Assembly: GCA_964650525.1 (NCBI GenBank)
Contig: CAZYUA010000001.1
Coordinates: 62,001 to 126,000 of the forward strand
Reading direction: 5' to 3'
DNA from: UBA1413 sp964650525
GTDB taxonomy: Bacteria > Bacteroidota > Bacteroidia > Bacteroidales > Prolixibacteraceae
Length of the DNA: 64,000 nucleotides
The notes beneath the pieces are model-generated. The model did not search any database, was not told where the DNA came from, and saw only the letters and a program-made list of their open reading frames with translations. Within the stretch, counting starts at the first letter, position 1. Every line of letters starts with the position of its first letter. Shown one piece after another: positions 17,566 to 26,580 of the stretch. The position numbers and the translations under genes were made by a program.

Positions 17566-20500
17566 ATGAGCCTGTCCTCCGTATCCATCGAAAGGCCCGT
17601 ACTGCCCCTTGTACTGGCCGTCTTGCTGGTCCTGTCCGGTATCGTTGGCTTTGTTCTGCTACCCGACCGGGAATACCCCGAAATGGATCCTCCCTTTGTG
17701 AATGTGATCACCCTGTATGCGGGTGCCAATCCCGAAGTCATCAAGGCCCAGATCACCGAACCCCTGGAACAGGAGATCAATGGGGTGGAGGGTATCCGGG
17801 TGATCTCTTCCACCTCGATGGAGCAGGCCAGCCTCATTTCTGTGGAATTCAACCTCGGCGAGGATCTCGACCGGGCTGCCAATGATGTGCGCGACAGGGT
17901 CTCCCGGGCTGCCAAATACCTGCCAAAAGACGCCGACCCTCCCATTGTGGCAAAAATGGACGCCAATACCAATCCCATCATTTTCCTGATTATCAGAAGC
18001 TCCGAACACTCGATCACGGAAATCAGCGATGTGGTGGACCGGTATATCAAAGACCGGTTGCAGACCATACCCGGTTCGGCCGGGACCATCTATTTCGGCG
18101 AAAAACGGTATGCCATGCGGCTATGGATCGATCCGGAAAAACTTCAAGCCCACGGTTTGACACCCGTAGACCTGAAAAAGGCGGTGGACCGTGAAAACCA
18201 GGAGCTTCCCGCAGGCAGGATCGAAGGAGCCAAAACCGAACTGGGATTGCGGATCATGGGATTGCTGTCGACCCCCGAAGCATTCAATGATATGGTTATT
18301 AAAACCACCGGCGGAGAACTGGTGCGACTCAAAGAGGTCGGCCATGCTGAACTCGGTTGCCTGAACGAAAATACCATCCTCAAGGAAAACCTCCAGCCGG
18401 TGATAGCCATCGGGGTAATACCCCATCTGGGTTCCAATAATATAGCCATTGTTGATGAGTTTTACCGCCGGGTGGAACAGATCGAAAAGGAGCTGCCTGC
18501 CGGATATTCCGTGAAGGTAGGGTTCGATTTTACCGTTTTCGAACGCAAATCAATTGAAGAGGTGAAGGAAACCATCCTGATGGCATTTGTCCTGGTGGTA
18601 CTGATCATCTTTTTCTTTTTGCGCGACTGGCGGGCAACCATTATCCCGGTTGTGGCCATTCCCCTATCCATTATTGCGACCTTCTTCATCATGTGGATTG
18701 CCGGTCTGTCGGTCAATGTCCTGACCCTGATGGGCCTGGTTCTGTCTATCGGGCTGGTATGCGATGATGCCATCGTTGTGCTGGAGATTATCTATTCCAA
18801 GGTAGATGCCGGCTACCGGCCCAAAAGAGCGGCTTTGGATGGCAGCCGGGAGATCTTTTCGGCCGTTATTTCTACCACCATTACGTTGGCTGTTGTTTTT
18901 TTGCCTGTCATGTTCCTGCAGGGGTTGACAGGAAGGCTCTTCCGAGAATTCGTGGTTGTGGTGGCCGGCTCAGTGATGATTTCCGCCCTGGTGGCTTTAA
19001 GTCTCTCCCCCATGATGGGATCCAAACTGCTGATCAACCAGCATCATCTGAATTTCAACTGGCTGTACCGAAAAACAGAACCTTTTTTTCTGGGGTTAAA
19101 CCGGCAGTACCGCTATTCCCTGGCCTCCCTGATGAAGGTCAGGTGGCTGGTCTGGCCTCTTTTGCTGGTGTTATTCTTTCTGATCGTCCTGTTGTGGGGC
19201 ACTCTCCACTCGGAACTGGCCCCTCTGGAAGACCGCTCAAACATCCGGATGGCTTCCCTGGGGCCGGAAGGGGCAACCTACGATTATATGGAGCGATATA
19301 TGGATGAACTAAGCCGGTATGTCCGGGACTCCATTCCGGAAGCGACCCTTAATCTCTCCATGATCGCTCCCAGCCAGTCGAGTATCGACCCGGCCAATAA
19401 AGGGGCACACCTGGTGTACCTTACCGATCCCGGGGAGAGGAAAAGGTCGCAACATGAGATCTTTCTGAAATTTGCGAAAGACATGCAGGGCATCACCGGA
19501 ATCGGGATCTATCCTTTTGAGCCGCCCACCATAGGCAGCCGGTTTGCCGGGCAACCCCTGCAATTTGTTCTGCAGACTTCCGGCTTTGATACCCTGGTGA
19601 GCCTGTTGCCGGTTTTCCTGGATGAAGCCCGTAAAAGCAACGTACTCCGTTTTGTAGATTCCAATCTTAAGGTCAATAAGCCGGAGCTGCGCATCACCGT
19701 TGACAGGGACAGGGCCGCCCAATATGGTGTCTCCGTGGAAGATATCGGCAAGACGCTGCAGTTTGCCATGAGCGGTCAACGGTATGGTTATTTCATCATG
19801 AACGGGAAACAGTACGAGATTATCGGGCAGGTAGCTCACCAGTACCGGGATACACCCTCTTCGCTCGAAGCGATCTGTGTCAGGAATGGCGCCGGTGATC
19901 TGATTCCTCTTAGTAACCTGGTCACATGGAAAGAGACCGTCTCTCCCTCGACGATTTTTTCGTACGACCGTTCTTTTTCAGCCACTATTTCTGCGGGGGT
20001 TGCTGCCGGGTATACCCTGGGTGACGGGATCCGGGAGATGGAAGATGCTGCAGACAGGGTGCTGACCCCTGCCTTCCGTACCAGCCTGGCCGGGCAGAGC
20101 CGCGACTATGCCGAAAGCTCCTCGAGCCTGATGACCGTCTTCATCCTGGCACTGGTCATCATCTATCTGGTGCTTGCCGCTCAATTCGACAGCTTTGCCG
20201 ACCCGTTGGTGATCCTTGTGACGGTTCCCCTGGCTCTTTTCGGGGCCCTTCTCACCCTCTGGTATTTCGATCAGACCCTGAACATCTTCAGCCAGATCGG
20301 CATGATCATGCTGATAGGGCTTGTCACTAAAAATGGTATCCTGATTGTGGAATTTGCCAATCAACGCAAAAAGTCGGGAGAGGGAAAAATCGAAGCCATC
20401 GAAAAAGCGGCAATTACCCGTCTTCGCCCGATTCTGATGACTGCTTTTGCGACCATCTTCGGCATTTTGCCGATCGCCCTGTCGATGGGATCAGCCTCCG

Positions 20501-20661
20501 GCAGCCGTCAGTCGCTGGGCATTGCTGTTGTGGGAGGCATGGTCTTTGCCACATTCTTTTCGCTGTATATGGTGCCCTTGCTCTATTCCTATCTGTCAAA
20601 GGAGGTTCATCCGGTTAAAGAGGAAGAAGAAAATGAAATTTTTGAGCCCATTTTCAAGTAG
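17566..20661 (+). CDS. RND multidrug efflux pump, HAE1/AcrB type
   Basis: 1031 residues with the RND duplicated layout: TM1 near residue 12, a large periplasmic loop, TM2-6 at about 335-475, and a second loop and TM block at about 520-1015. The proton-relay region G-L-V-C-D-D-A-I-V-V-L-E lies near 399-410, and G-L-V-T-K-N-G-I-L-I-V-E near 918-929 in the second half (AcrB-type Lys equivalent). D-R-E-Y-P-E-M-D-P-P follows TM1, typical of HAE1 pumps without strong heavy-metal signatures. It exports hydrophobic compounds by proton antiport. Substrate cannot be read from sequence. Confidence 0.95.
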   Translation: MSLSSVSIERPVLPLVLAVLLVLSGIVGFVLLPDREYPEMDPPFVNVITLYAGANPEVIKAQITEPLEQEINGVEGIRVISSTSMEQASLISVEFNLGEDLDRAANDVRDRVSRAAKYLPKDADPPIVAKMDANTNPIIFLIIRSSEHSITEISDVVDRYIKDRLQTIPGSAGTIYFGEKRYAMRLWIDPEKLQAHGLTPVDLKKAVDRENQELPAGRIEGAKTELGLRIMGLLSTPEAFNDMVIKTTGGELVRLKEVGHAELGCLNENTILKENLQPVIAIGVIPHLGSNNIAIVDEFYRRVEQIEKELPAGYSVKVGFDFTVFERKSIEEVKETILMAFVLVVLIIFFFLRDWRATIIPVVAIPLSIIATFFIMWIAGLSVNVLTLMGLVLSIGLVCDDAIVVLEIIYSKVDAGYRPKRAALDGSREIFSAVISTTITLAVVFLPVMFLQGLTGRLFREFVVVVAGSVMISALVALSLSPMMGSKLLINQHHLNFNWLYRKTEPFFLGLNRQYRYSLASLMKVRWLVWPLLLVLFFLIVLLWGTLHSELAPLEDRSNIRMASLGPEGATYDYMERYMDELSRYVRDSIPEATLNLSMIAPSQSSIDPANKGAHLVYLTDPGERKRSQHEIFLKFAKDMQGITGIGIYPFEPPTIGSRFAGQPLQFVLQTSGFDTLVSLLPVFLDEARKSNVLRFVDSNLKVNKPELRITVDRDRAAQYGVSVEDIGKTLQFAMSGQRYGYFIMNGKQYEIIGQVAHQYRDTPSSLEAICVRNGAGDLIPLSNLVTWKETVSPSTIFSYDRSFSATISAGVAAGYTLGDGIREMEDAADRVLTPAFRTSLAGQSRDYAESSSSLMTVFILALVIIYLVLAAQFDSFADPLVILVTVPLALFGALLTLWYFDQTLNIFSQIGMIMLIGLVTKNGILIVEFANQRKKSGEGKIEAIEKAAITRLRPILMTAFATIFGILPIALSMGSASGSRQSLGIAVVGGMVFATFFSLYMVPLLYSYLSKEVHPVKEEEENEIFEPIFK

Positions 20662-21997
20662 GGGCCTGTCATGGTTTTTGCGTGCCGGGATAACGTTGGT
20701 GGGATTCTGTATGCCGGCTACGGTGGGTTCGCAAACCTTTCTGGGTCTTGATGAGGCGATGGCACTGGCACTAAGGAACAATTACAGCATCAGGGTTGCC
20801 AGGAACGATTCGGTCATCGCAGGCCGTGAGGTTACCTATGGCAACGCGGGGATGCTTCCCACGCTGACGGTGACGGGCAGTTGGGACAAAGCCTTGCTGG
20901 GTGCGCGGGTACGCACGGTAGCCGGCGGTGAAATAGACCGGAAATCGGCCTCTGCCAGCCTGATTGCTGCCGGTTTGCAAGCCAACTGGACCCTTTTCGA
21001 TGGCACCAGGATGTTTGTGCAGTACGATAAGCTCAAAAGCCTGGCGACTCTGAGCAGCCTCGATCTGAAAACAGAGATGGAAAACACCCTCTCTGCCATT
21101 ACCGGGGCCTATTGCGACCTGGTGCGTCAGAAGCAGATGCTTGGGGCCTTCAGGCAAAAACTGGCTGTCAGCGACTTGCGGCTTTCGGTGGCGCGAAACA
21201 AATTCCGCACCGGCGCCGGCTCGGAACAGGAGATGCTCCAGGCTGAAGTGATTCGCCTCGCCGATACTACGGCAGTTACCCGGCAGTGGACAGCACTCAA
21301 AAAAGCCGGTATCAGACTGAACCAGCTGATGGCGGCAGATCTGCAACAGGAATATGCGACAGAAGATACCATCTCCCTTCTCCTGCTGCCGGCGCCGGAG
21401 CAGCTGATTGACCTGTCACTCCGCAACAACGGTACCTACTTGCAGGCCGGGGTGACACAGCAGATTAGCCGGCTCGAAATTAAGCTGCTCCGGTCACAGC
21501 AACTTCCGCGATTGTCGGTGAGGGCCTCCTACGGCTATAACGAAAACGAGACCAGTGCTGCCTTTATCAATTATAACCGCACTTTCGGACCCCAGGCCGG
21601 CCTGACAGCCACTCTTCCCGTGTTTGACGGCATGAACCTCCACCGGCGTATTACCAGGGCAGAACTGGAAATGGAAAACCAGGGCCTCCGGCTGAAAGAG
21701 CTGGAACAGGAACTCATCGCACTGATCCTGGATGGCTGGTACGAACACCAGAACCTCCTCCAGATGGTGGCTCTGGGGAGGGAGAGAATCCGGGTGGCGG
21801 AGAAAAACATGTCAATAGCCAGCGATGCATTTTCTGGCGGTATGGCAAGCGCTCTGCAACTGCGGGAAGCCCAGGAGGACCTGTTCGCTGCCCATGCCAA
21901 TCTGCTGGATGCCCTGTATTATGCCAGAGTCATGGAAACCGAACTTCTGCGGCTCTCCGGCATCCTGGTAACCGAACTTCCCGCAGAAGACCGATGA
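20633..21997 (+). CDS. TolC-family outer-membrane efflux protein
   Basis: 454 residues from the ATG at 20633, which overlaps the pump gene by 29 bp; the open frame extends further upstream, but only this start gives a signal peptide (F-L-R-A-G-I-T-L-V-G-F-C-M-P-A, cleavage after V-G-S-Q). Two OEP repeats of long helices follow (A-L-R-N-N-Y-S-I near residue 45 and L-S-L-R-N-N-G-T-Y near 262 mark their starts), ending with the usual L-L-R-L-S-G. It completes the tripartite pump with the two genes before it. Confidence 0.92.
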   Translation: MKFLSPFSSRGLSWFLRAGITLVGFCMPATVGSQTFLGLDEAMALALRNNYSIRVARNDSVIAGREVTYGNAGMLPTLTVTGSWDKALLGARVRTVAGGEIDRKSASASLIAAGLQANWTLFDGTRMFVQYDKLKSLATLSSLDLKTEMENTLSAITGAYCDLVRQKQMLGAFRQKLAVSDLRLSVARNKFRTGAGSEQEMLQAEVIRLADTTAVTRQWTALKKAGIRLNQLMAADLQQEYATEDTISLLLLPAPEQLIDLSLRNNGTYLQAGVTQQISRLEIKLLRSQQLPRLSVRASYGYNENETSAAFINYNRTFGPQAGLTATLPVFDGMNLHRRITRAELEMENQGLRLKELEQELIALILDGWYEHQNLLQMVALGRERIRVAEKNMSIASDAFSGGMASALQLREAQEDLFAAHANLLDALYYARVMETELLRLSGILVTELPAEDR

Positions 21998-22090
21998 TTT
22001 ATACCGGTTATCCACGGAATCTGTGCTCACAAGATATCCCCTGATTCCCGGTTCGGGTCATCGTTCCTGCAGGTAGAAGTTGGCCGCAGA

Positions 22091-23011
22091 TCACAGGAAG
22101 GATTGTTTTGAGACAAATATTTTATTTGCCAGTTCTCCGGAATTGAAATGATTGCCCCTGTTTTGGCTGCTTTCGATAATATAACCGTATTCGTCGGAAA
22201 AGTGACCGGATATTTCGACCGGCACCATCTGGTTGTTCCCTTCGATTCTGAGCCGGTGGGTGGGAGCCTCCAGGGGAACTACCGGTGAAAAGGTGCTCTC
22301 CGTGAGGTTGGAAAGGGTGCTGAAATACGCGGCTACCCGCGCTGAATCTGCGGTTGTGCCTCCCGATACCCAGCGCTCTCCGATTTTTTCGAGGGTGAAG
22401 GAGCTGTCGGCAGGGTAGGTGAAAACCAGGCGGGTCCAGTCGGACGGGGAGGAACGGATTACCTGTTTGTTGCGGAAATAATGGATATCCCTGTTAAAAG
22501 TGATTCCGGGCATTCCTTCGACACCATACACCCTGGATTCGCCGGCAGGGCGGACAAAAGAGGTCATCCTCCCTTCGGGGGAATAGCTGAATTTCCCAAT
22601 GAACAAATCGGCGAGCAAGTCAGCATCCTTGAATAGTTTTACCCTGGTGGCCAGGCTGTCGTTCACCTGATACCGTTCCCACCGGTCTTTGCCCGAGGCT
22701 GCCACCCGTTCGGGTTTCAGCCGGTTCAGTTCCCCGATCAGCATTCCGGGAAGAGTGGCATCGGCCGGGAACTTGTTCCCTTCGTATTCCACCTGCCACA
22801 CCTCATTTTCCTTCGCCAGCCGGATCTGTTTGCCCCCGGTCATGCGGGGATATACTTCCAGTGAGGTAACCACCCCGGCATCCACTTCGACGAGGTCTTT
22901 TTGAAATGTCCGGCCGGATTTCCGGAAATCCATCACTTCCGTGAATATGACCCCTGCAAGTAAAACGGCCAGCAGGATGGCCAACACCTTATCATTCGAT
23001 TTTCTGAACAT
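22091..23011 (-). CDS. DUF4340 domain protein
   Basis: 306 residues with one N-terminal membrane segment (about 9-26) and a soluble beta-rich periplasmic part. W-Q-V-E-Y-E-G-N-K-F-P-A-D and Y-R-S/V-like segments with R-L-V-F-T-Y-P-A-D-S-S-F-T match the DUF4340 pattern. This family regularly sits beside GldG-like ABC accessory proteins, as here (20 bp downstream of gldG). Likely an envelope component of that ABC system; activity unknown. Confidence 0.85.
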   Translation of the reverse strand: MFRKSNDKVLAILLAVLLAGVIFTEVMDFRKSGRTFQKDLVEVDAGVVTSLEVYPRMTGGKQIRLAKENEVWQVEYEGNKFPADATLPGMLIGELNRLKPERVAASGKDRWERYQVNDSLATRVKLFKDADLLADLFIGKFSYSPEGRMTSFVRPAGESRVYGVEGMPGITFNRDIHYFRNKQVIRSSPSDWTRLVFTYPADSSFTLEKIGERWVSGGTTADSARVAAYFSTLSNLTESTFSPVVPLEAPTHRLRIEGNNQMVPVEISGHFSDEYGYIIESSQNRGNHFNSGELANKIFVSKQSFL

Positions 23012-23031
23012 GGGAACAGTATTAAGGTGGA

Positions 23032-24549
23032 TTATCTGTTATAATTTTCGTTCCGGCGTTTCTCCCTGATCATCAGGTTTCTTTGCATTCTGAAAAACCC
23101 GTAAAGGATGATCAGGAGTACCGGGAGTAACAGGTTCAGCCACTTCAGGAGCGTTTTCCTGCCTTCTTCAAGCGGATCGAGGGTTCGGGAAGTGATGCCC
23201 CTGGTACGCAAGCCTATCAGCCCCGTGTCGTCCGAAAGCCAGTCAATGGCATTGACCAGAAGGTTGACATTGTCGGGCGACAGCTGGTGGGCCTGATTTC
23301 CCTGGCCGTTAACGGCAAAATCGCCATCACCGAAAAGAATCAGCCGCGCGTGGTTAGGTCCCGTAATCCTCCCTTCCAGCAGGGCAGCTACCGTAAGACC
23401 TTTTAATGGAAAATCAGGTTCCCCCCACTTTTTTTGAATGTCGAAATACAAGGGGGTCGACTGTGTACCCGATTTTCCGGAACTCATAACCAGGGGCAGG
23501 TACCGCAGGGTCGTGTCGCCGGTATAGGTAATGGGGCTGGCAAATTGCATCAGTACGGCTTCAAGACCCGAAACTACAGGATGGTCGGCAAAATTGGTAA
23601 GAACCGGCAGGTAGGGAAAGGTCAGTTGGGAGGAGATGGAAAAGTAGCCTTGCTGCTGGACCACATTGATAGATCCGCAATTGGCGTCGACCAGGAAATC
23701 ACGGGCAACCTTCAGCCCTTTTGCTTCGAGCCACGACTCCAGGCCTGTGGTAATCTCTTTCCCCATAGCTTGTTGCAAGTCTCCCTCCACGCGGTTCATG
23801 GCTATGACCAGGTTCCCACCTCCGCCCAGGTATGCATCGATCATCTCCAACTGCCATACAGGGAATGAATCGGCAGGAGCAACGATAACCAGGGTTTTGT
23901 ATCTGGGCAGGTAAGTCGAATCGGTCAGATTTACCGGTTCAGCCTCGTTCAGTACCGACAGGGCTTCCATTGCCTGCGAAAACATGGAGGTGGTGGGCTC
24001 TCCGTGTCCCTGGATAAAACCCACCGGGTTTTTTTCGTCGGCGGTCATTTTCCGGATGCCTGAGGAGAGGGAATATTCCATTGCCGAACCGGGTTGAACA
24101 AACGGAATGACCTCCCGTTTTTCGCCGTATTTGAGGACGGCCCCCAGGAAAGCCTTTTTCTGGACCGCCTGGTCTTTTTCACGGACATTGATCATAACCG
24201 GGGAGATCCCGTTCTTGTAAGCCTCCTGTTCATCCTGGGGATCCCGGGCAGGATCGATGAATTCGTACACGACATTTCCTCCCGAACGGGAAGCAAATTC
24301 TGACAGGAGTTCTTTGAACTCGCGGCGTGTTCTGTCAATATCCGGGGGAAGGCCTTCTGAAAAGTAAGCCGACACGGTCACAGGATCCGGCAGGTCCCGG
24401 AGAATGTCGCGGGTGGCCCTGCTCAGCGTGTACCGGTTATCTTCGGTGAGATCGATACGGAAAAAGAAACGGCTTGACAGAATATTCAGTAACACCACTA
24501 TTCCCGTGATCAGCAAAAGATAGAGAGCAAGTGATTTAGAACGGTTCAT
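23032..24549 (-). CDS. gldG: GldG-family ABC transporter accessory protein
   Basis: 505 residues. TM at about 8-26, then the ABC_transp_aux/GldG core: F-R-I-D-L-T-E-D-N-R-Y-T-L-S at about 30-43, a long periplasmic domain with G-H-G-E-P and F-G-D-G-D-F-A, and a C-terminal TM at about 470-488. In Flavobacterium gldA, gldF and gldG form an ABC system needed for gliding, but homologues are common in non-gliding Bacteroidota. 12 bp after the permease gene; part of a four-gene operon. Confidence 0.9.
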   Translation of the reverse strand: MNRSKSLALYLLLITGIVVLLNILSSRFFFRIDLTEDNRYTLSRATRDILRDLPDPVTVSAYFSEGLPPDIDRTRREFKELLSEFASRSGGNVVYEFIDPARDPQDEQEAYKNGISPVMINVREKDQAVQKKAFLGAVLKYGEKREVIPFVQPGSAMEYSLSSGIRKMTADEKNPVGFIQGHGEPTTSMFSQAMEALSVLNEAEPVNLTDSTYLPRYKTLVIVAPADSFPVWQLEMIDAYLGGGGNLVIAMNRVEGDLQQAMGKEITTGLESWLEAKGLKVARDFLVDANCGSINVVQQQGYFSISSQLTFPYLPVLTNFADHPVVSGLEAVLMQFASPITYTGDTTLRYLPLVMSSGKSGTQSTPLYFDIQKKWGEPDFPLKGLTVAALLEGRITGPNHARLILFGDGDFAVNGQGNQAHQLSPDNVNLLVNAIDWLSDDTGLIGLRTRGITSRTLDPLEEGRKTLLKWLNLLLPVLLIILYGFFRMQRNLMIREKRRNENYNR

Positions 24550-24561
24550 AATGGTAAAGGA

Positions 24562-25284
24562 TTACTGGACGGTACGTTTAACCATGACAGCCTCGGTAGC
24601 GGCAACTCCCAGGAAGATGACCGAGAGAAAATAGATGACATCCCGGGAGTCGATCACTCCCCGGCTGATGGACTCAAAATGGGATGCCAGGCTGAGGTAG
24701 CTGAAAACCGAAGCCACGGTGCCCGACAGGTAAGAGGCAAGAAATCCGAAGAGGATATGGAGGAAAAGACCCGCAAACAGGGCCAGGAGGAAGGCTACGA
24801 TCTGGTTGTTGGTAAGGCTGCTGGCCAACAGGCCGATGCTGATATAGGCACCGCTCATCATCAGCAGTCCCAGATATCCGCTCCATACAGCTCCGTGATC
24901 CACGGGCCCCAGCGACCATACCGTGAAATAGTAGGGCAGGGTTAAAAGTAAAGCAGTACAGATCAGCAGGAACATGGCCAGGAACTTGCCCCAGATAACC
25001 TGCCACTCAGAGACGGGTTTGGAAAGCAGCATTTCAATGGTTCCCGACCGGCGCTCCTCAGCCACCTGCCTCATGGTTAATGCCGGAATAAAAAAGAACA
25101 GCGTCCAGAAGGCAATGCCAAAAAACGCATGCAGGCTTGCCTGGTTCATAAAAAAAATGTCGGAACCGTACAGCCAGGTAAACAAGCCGCTGATGACCAG
25201 AAATACCGTGATGATGATGTAGGCTATCAAAGAATCGAAAAACGACTGCAGTTCCCTTTTGGTAATCATCCAGATCTTATCCAT
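24562..25284 (-). CDS. gldF: GldF-type ABC-2 permease
   Basis: 240 residues from the ATG at 25284 (M-D-K-I-W-M-I-T-K-R-E-L-Q-S-F-F), the usual start of this family; an upstream in-frame Met would overlap the ATPase gene. Six hydrophobic segments, with the conserved E-E-R-R-S-G-T-I-E-M-L-L-S-K-P-V motif at about 72-87 after TM2. It pairs with the ATPase 14 bp upstream and GldG 12 bp downstream. Confidence 0.92.
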   Translation of the reverse strand: MDKIWMITKRELQSFFDSLIAYIIITVFLVISGLFTWLYGSDIFFMNQASLHAFFGIAFWTLFFFIPALTMRQVAEERRSGTIEMLLSKPVSEWQVIWGKFLAMFLLICTALLLTLPYYFTVWSLGPVDHGAVWSGYLGLLMMSGAYISIGLLASSLTNNQIVAFLLALFAGLFLHILFGFLASYLSGTVASVFSYLSLASHFESISRGVIDSRDVIYFLSVIFLGVAATEAVMVKRTVQ

Positions 25285-25298
25285 TGTTCCGGTATTTA

Positions 25299-26228
25299 TT
25301 AGTTTTTGGTAACCTCCCTGAAGATATCTTCCAGTTTTGTTTCTATAGGTGTCAGTTGTTCCAGATACCACCCCCTGGCGACACAGAGTTGAAAAACAGA
25401 CCGGGCAGAACCGGTACCGGCAAGAGACTGGATTTCGAACACCGGAGCCTCCTCACCGGCAGGAACTACCTGATAAATAGAAGGAAGGGATTTCAACGCT
25501 TCAAAGGCTTCCTCCTTCGTTGCACTCCCGATACGGACCTTCAGGAGTTCATTTCCCTGGGCCTGGCGCCGGAGTTCCCCGGCACTCCCGTTGGCAACAA
25601 TTTTCCCGTTATGAATGATGAGTATCCGGTCGCAGGTGGCCTCGACCTCGGCCAGGATGTGCGAACTTAAAATGACCGTTTTCTCCCGGCCTATATGCCT
25701 GATCAGTTCCCGGATCTCCACAATCTGGTTCGGATCCAGACCCGAGGTCGGTTCGTCGAGGATGAGTACCTCCGGATCGTGGATCAGGGCTTGTGCCAGG
25801 CCTACCCTTTGCCGGTAACCTTTTGATAATTCCCTGATTTTCTTATGTTTCTCGGATTGTAATCCGCAAACCTTCACCATATAGGCTATCCGGCTTTCCA
25901 CCTGGCTTGTTGGAATCCCGTGGAGACCGGCGACAAATACCAGATAGTCAATCACCGGCATTTCCTGGTACAGCGGATTGTGTTCGGGGAGATAACCGAT
26001 ATGCTTTTTTACTTCCAGAGGGTTATCGTTCACCGAAATTCCCCCGACCCGGATTTCCCCGGCTTCCGGAACCAGGTATCCCGTTATTGCTTTCATCGTG
26101 GTGGTCTTCCCCGCACCGTTCGGCCCCAGGAAACCCAGCACTTCACCGGTTTTGACCCTGAAACTTAACTGGTCAACCGCTTTTTGCTGCCCGTAGGTTT
26201 TTGTGATCCCTTCAACAATGATGTCCAT
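25299..26228 (-). CDS. gldA: GldA-type ABC ATPase
   Basis: 309 residues from the ATG at 26228 (M-D-I-I-V-E-G-I-T-K-T-Y-G); the frame opens 19 codons earlier, but that part has no family character. Walker A G-P-N-G-A-G-K-T-T at about 36-44, signature L-S-K-G-Y-R-Q-R at about 134-141, Walker B V-L-I-L-D-E-P at about 154-160, and a switch His in S-S-H-I-L-A-E. The C-terminal ~80 residues form the regulatory tail seen in drug/gliding ABC-2 ATPases. First gene of gldA-gldF-gldG-DUF4340. Confidence 0.92.
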   Translation of the reverse strand: MDIIVEGITKTYGQQKAVDQLSFRVKTGEVLGFLGPNGAGKTTTMKAITGYLVPEAGEIRVGGISVNDNPLEVKKHIGYLPEHNPLYQEMPVIDYLVFVAGLHGIPTSQVESRIAYMVKVCGLQSEKHKKIRELSKGYRQRVGLAQALIHDPEVLILDEPTSGLDPNQIVEIRELIRHIGREKTVILSSHILAEVEATCDRILIIHNGKIVANGSAGELRRQAQGNELLKVRIGSATKEEAFEALKSLPSIYQVVPAGEEAPVFEIQSLAGTGSARSVFQLCVARGWYLEQLTPIETKLEDIFREVTKN

Positions 26229-26580
26229 CGGATTCTTTTTTGGGGTGACGAAAATAAAAAAAAGCCGTTTGCAGGCCAATACCACAAGGCTTGTTTAACA
26301 CTTTTTAACAGCCTTTGAGGTTTATGTGGTTCTATTCTACCCATTTGTGTGATCAATATAGGGTAATGGTAACCTTGTTGATGGACCCCCGTACCCTGTG
26401 CCCGGCCTTTTCCTTCATTCAGATAAAGATGTTTAAACATTATATTTGCAGTTTCATGGCCCTTACCGGTGATAAGGGGAAGACCGCTCATCCGGCAGGC
26501 CGGAATCCCATGAAAGGATAAATACCCGAAGGAAGGAGATGAGCCCGGCACTCCCGAACCCCCGGGTTAAAAGGATACCT
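26229..26580. other. Divergent intergenic region
   Basis: 352 bp between gldA (minus) and the CotH protein (plus). TATATTTG at 26441-26448 fits a plus-strand -7 box 133 nt before the CotH ATG; no TTTG is found 19-21 nt upstream. No gene-like frame. Confidence 0.4.

Noticed and set aside
17367..18089. 240-codon minus-strand frame
   Set aside because: Antisense to the adaptor and RND pump genes, which are unmistakable; Ser/Arg-rich composition typical of a shadow frame.
22091..26228. Claim that the organism glides
   Set aside because: gldA/F/G homologues occur in non-gliding Bacteroidota, and the other gliding genes are not in the window.
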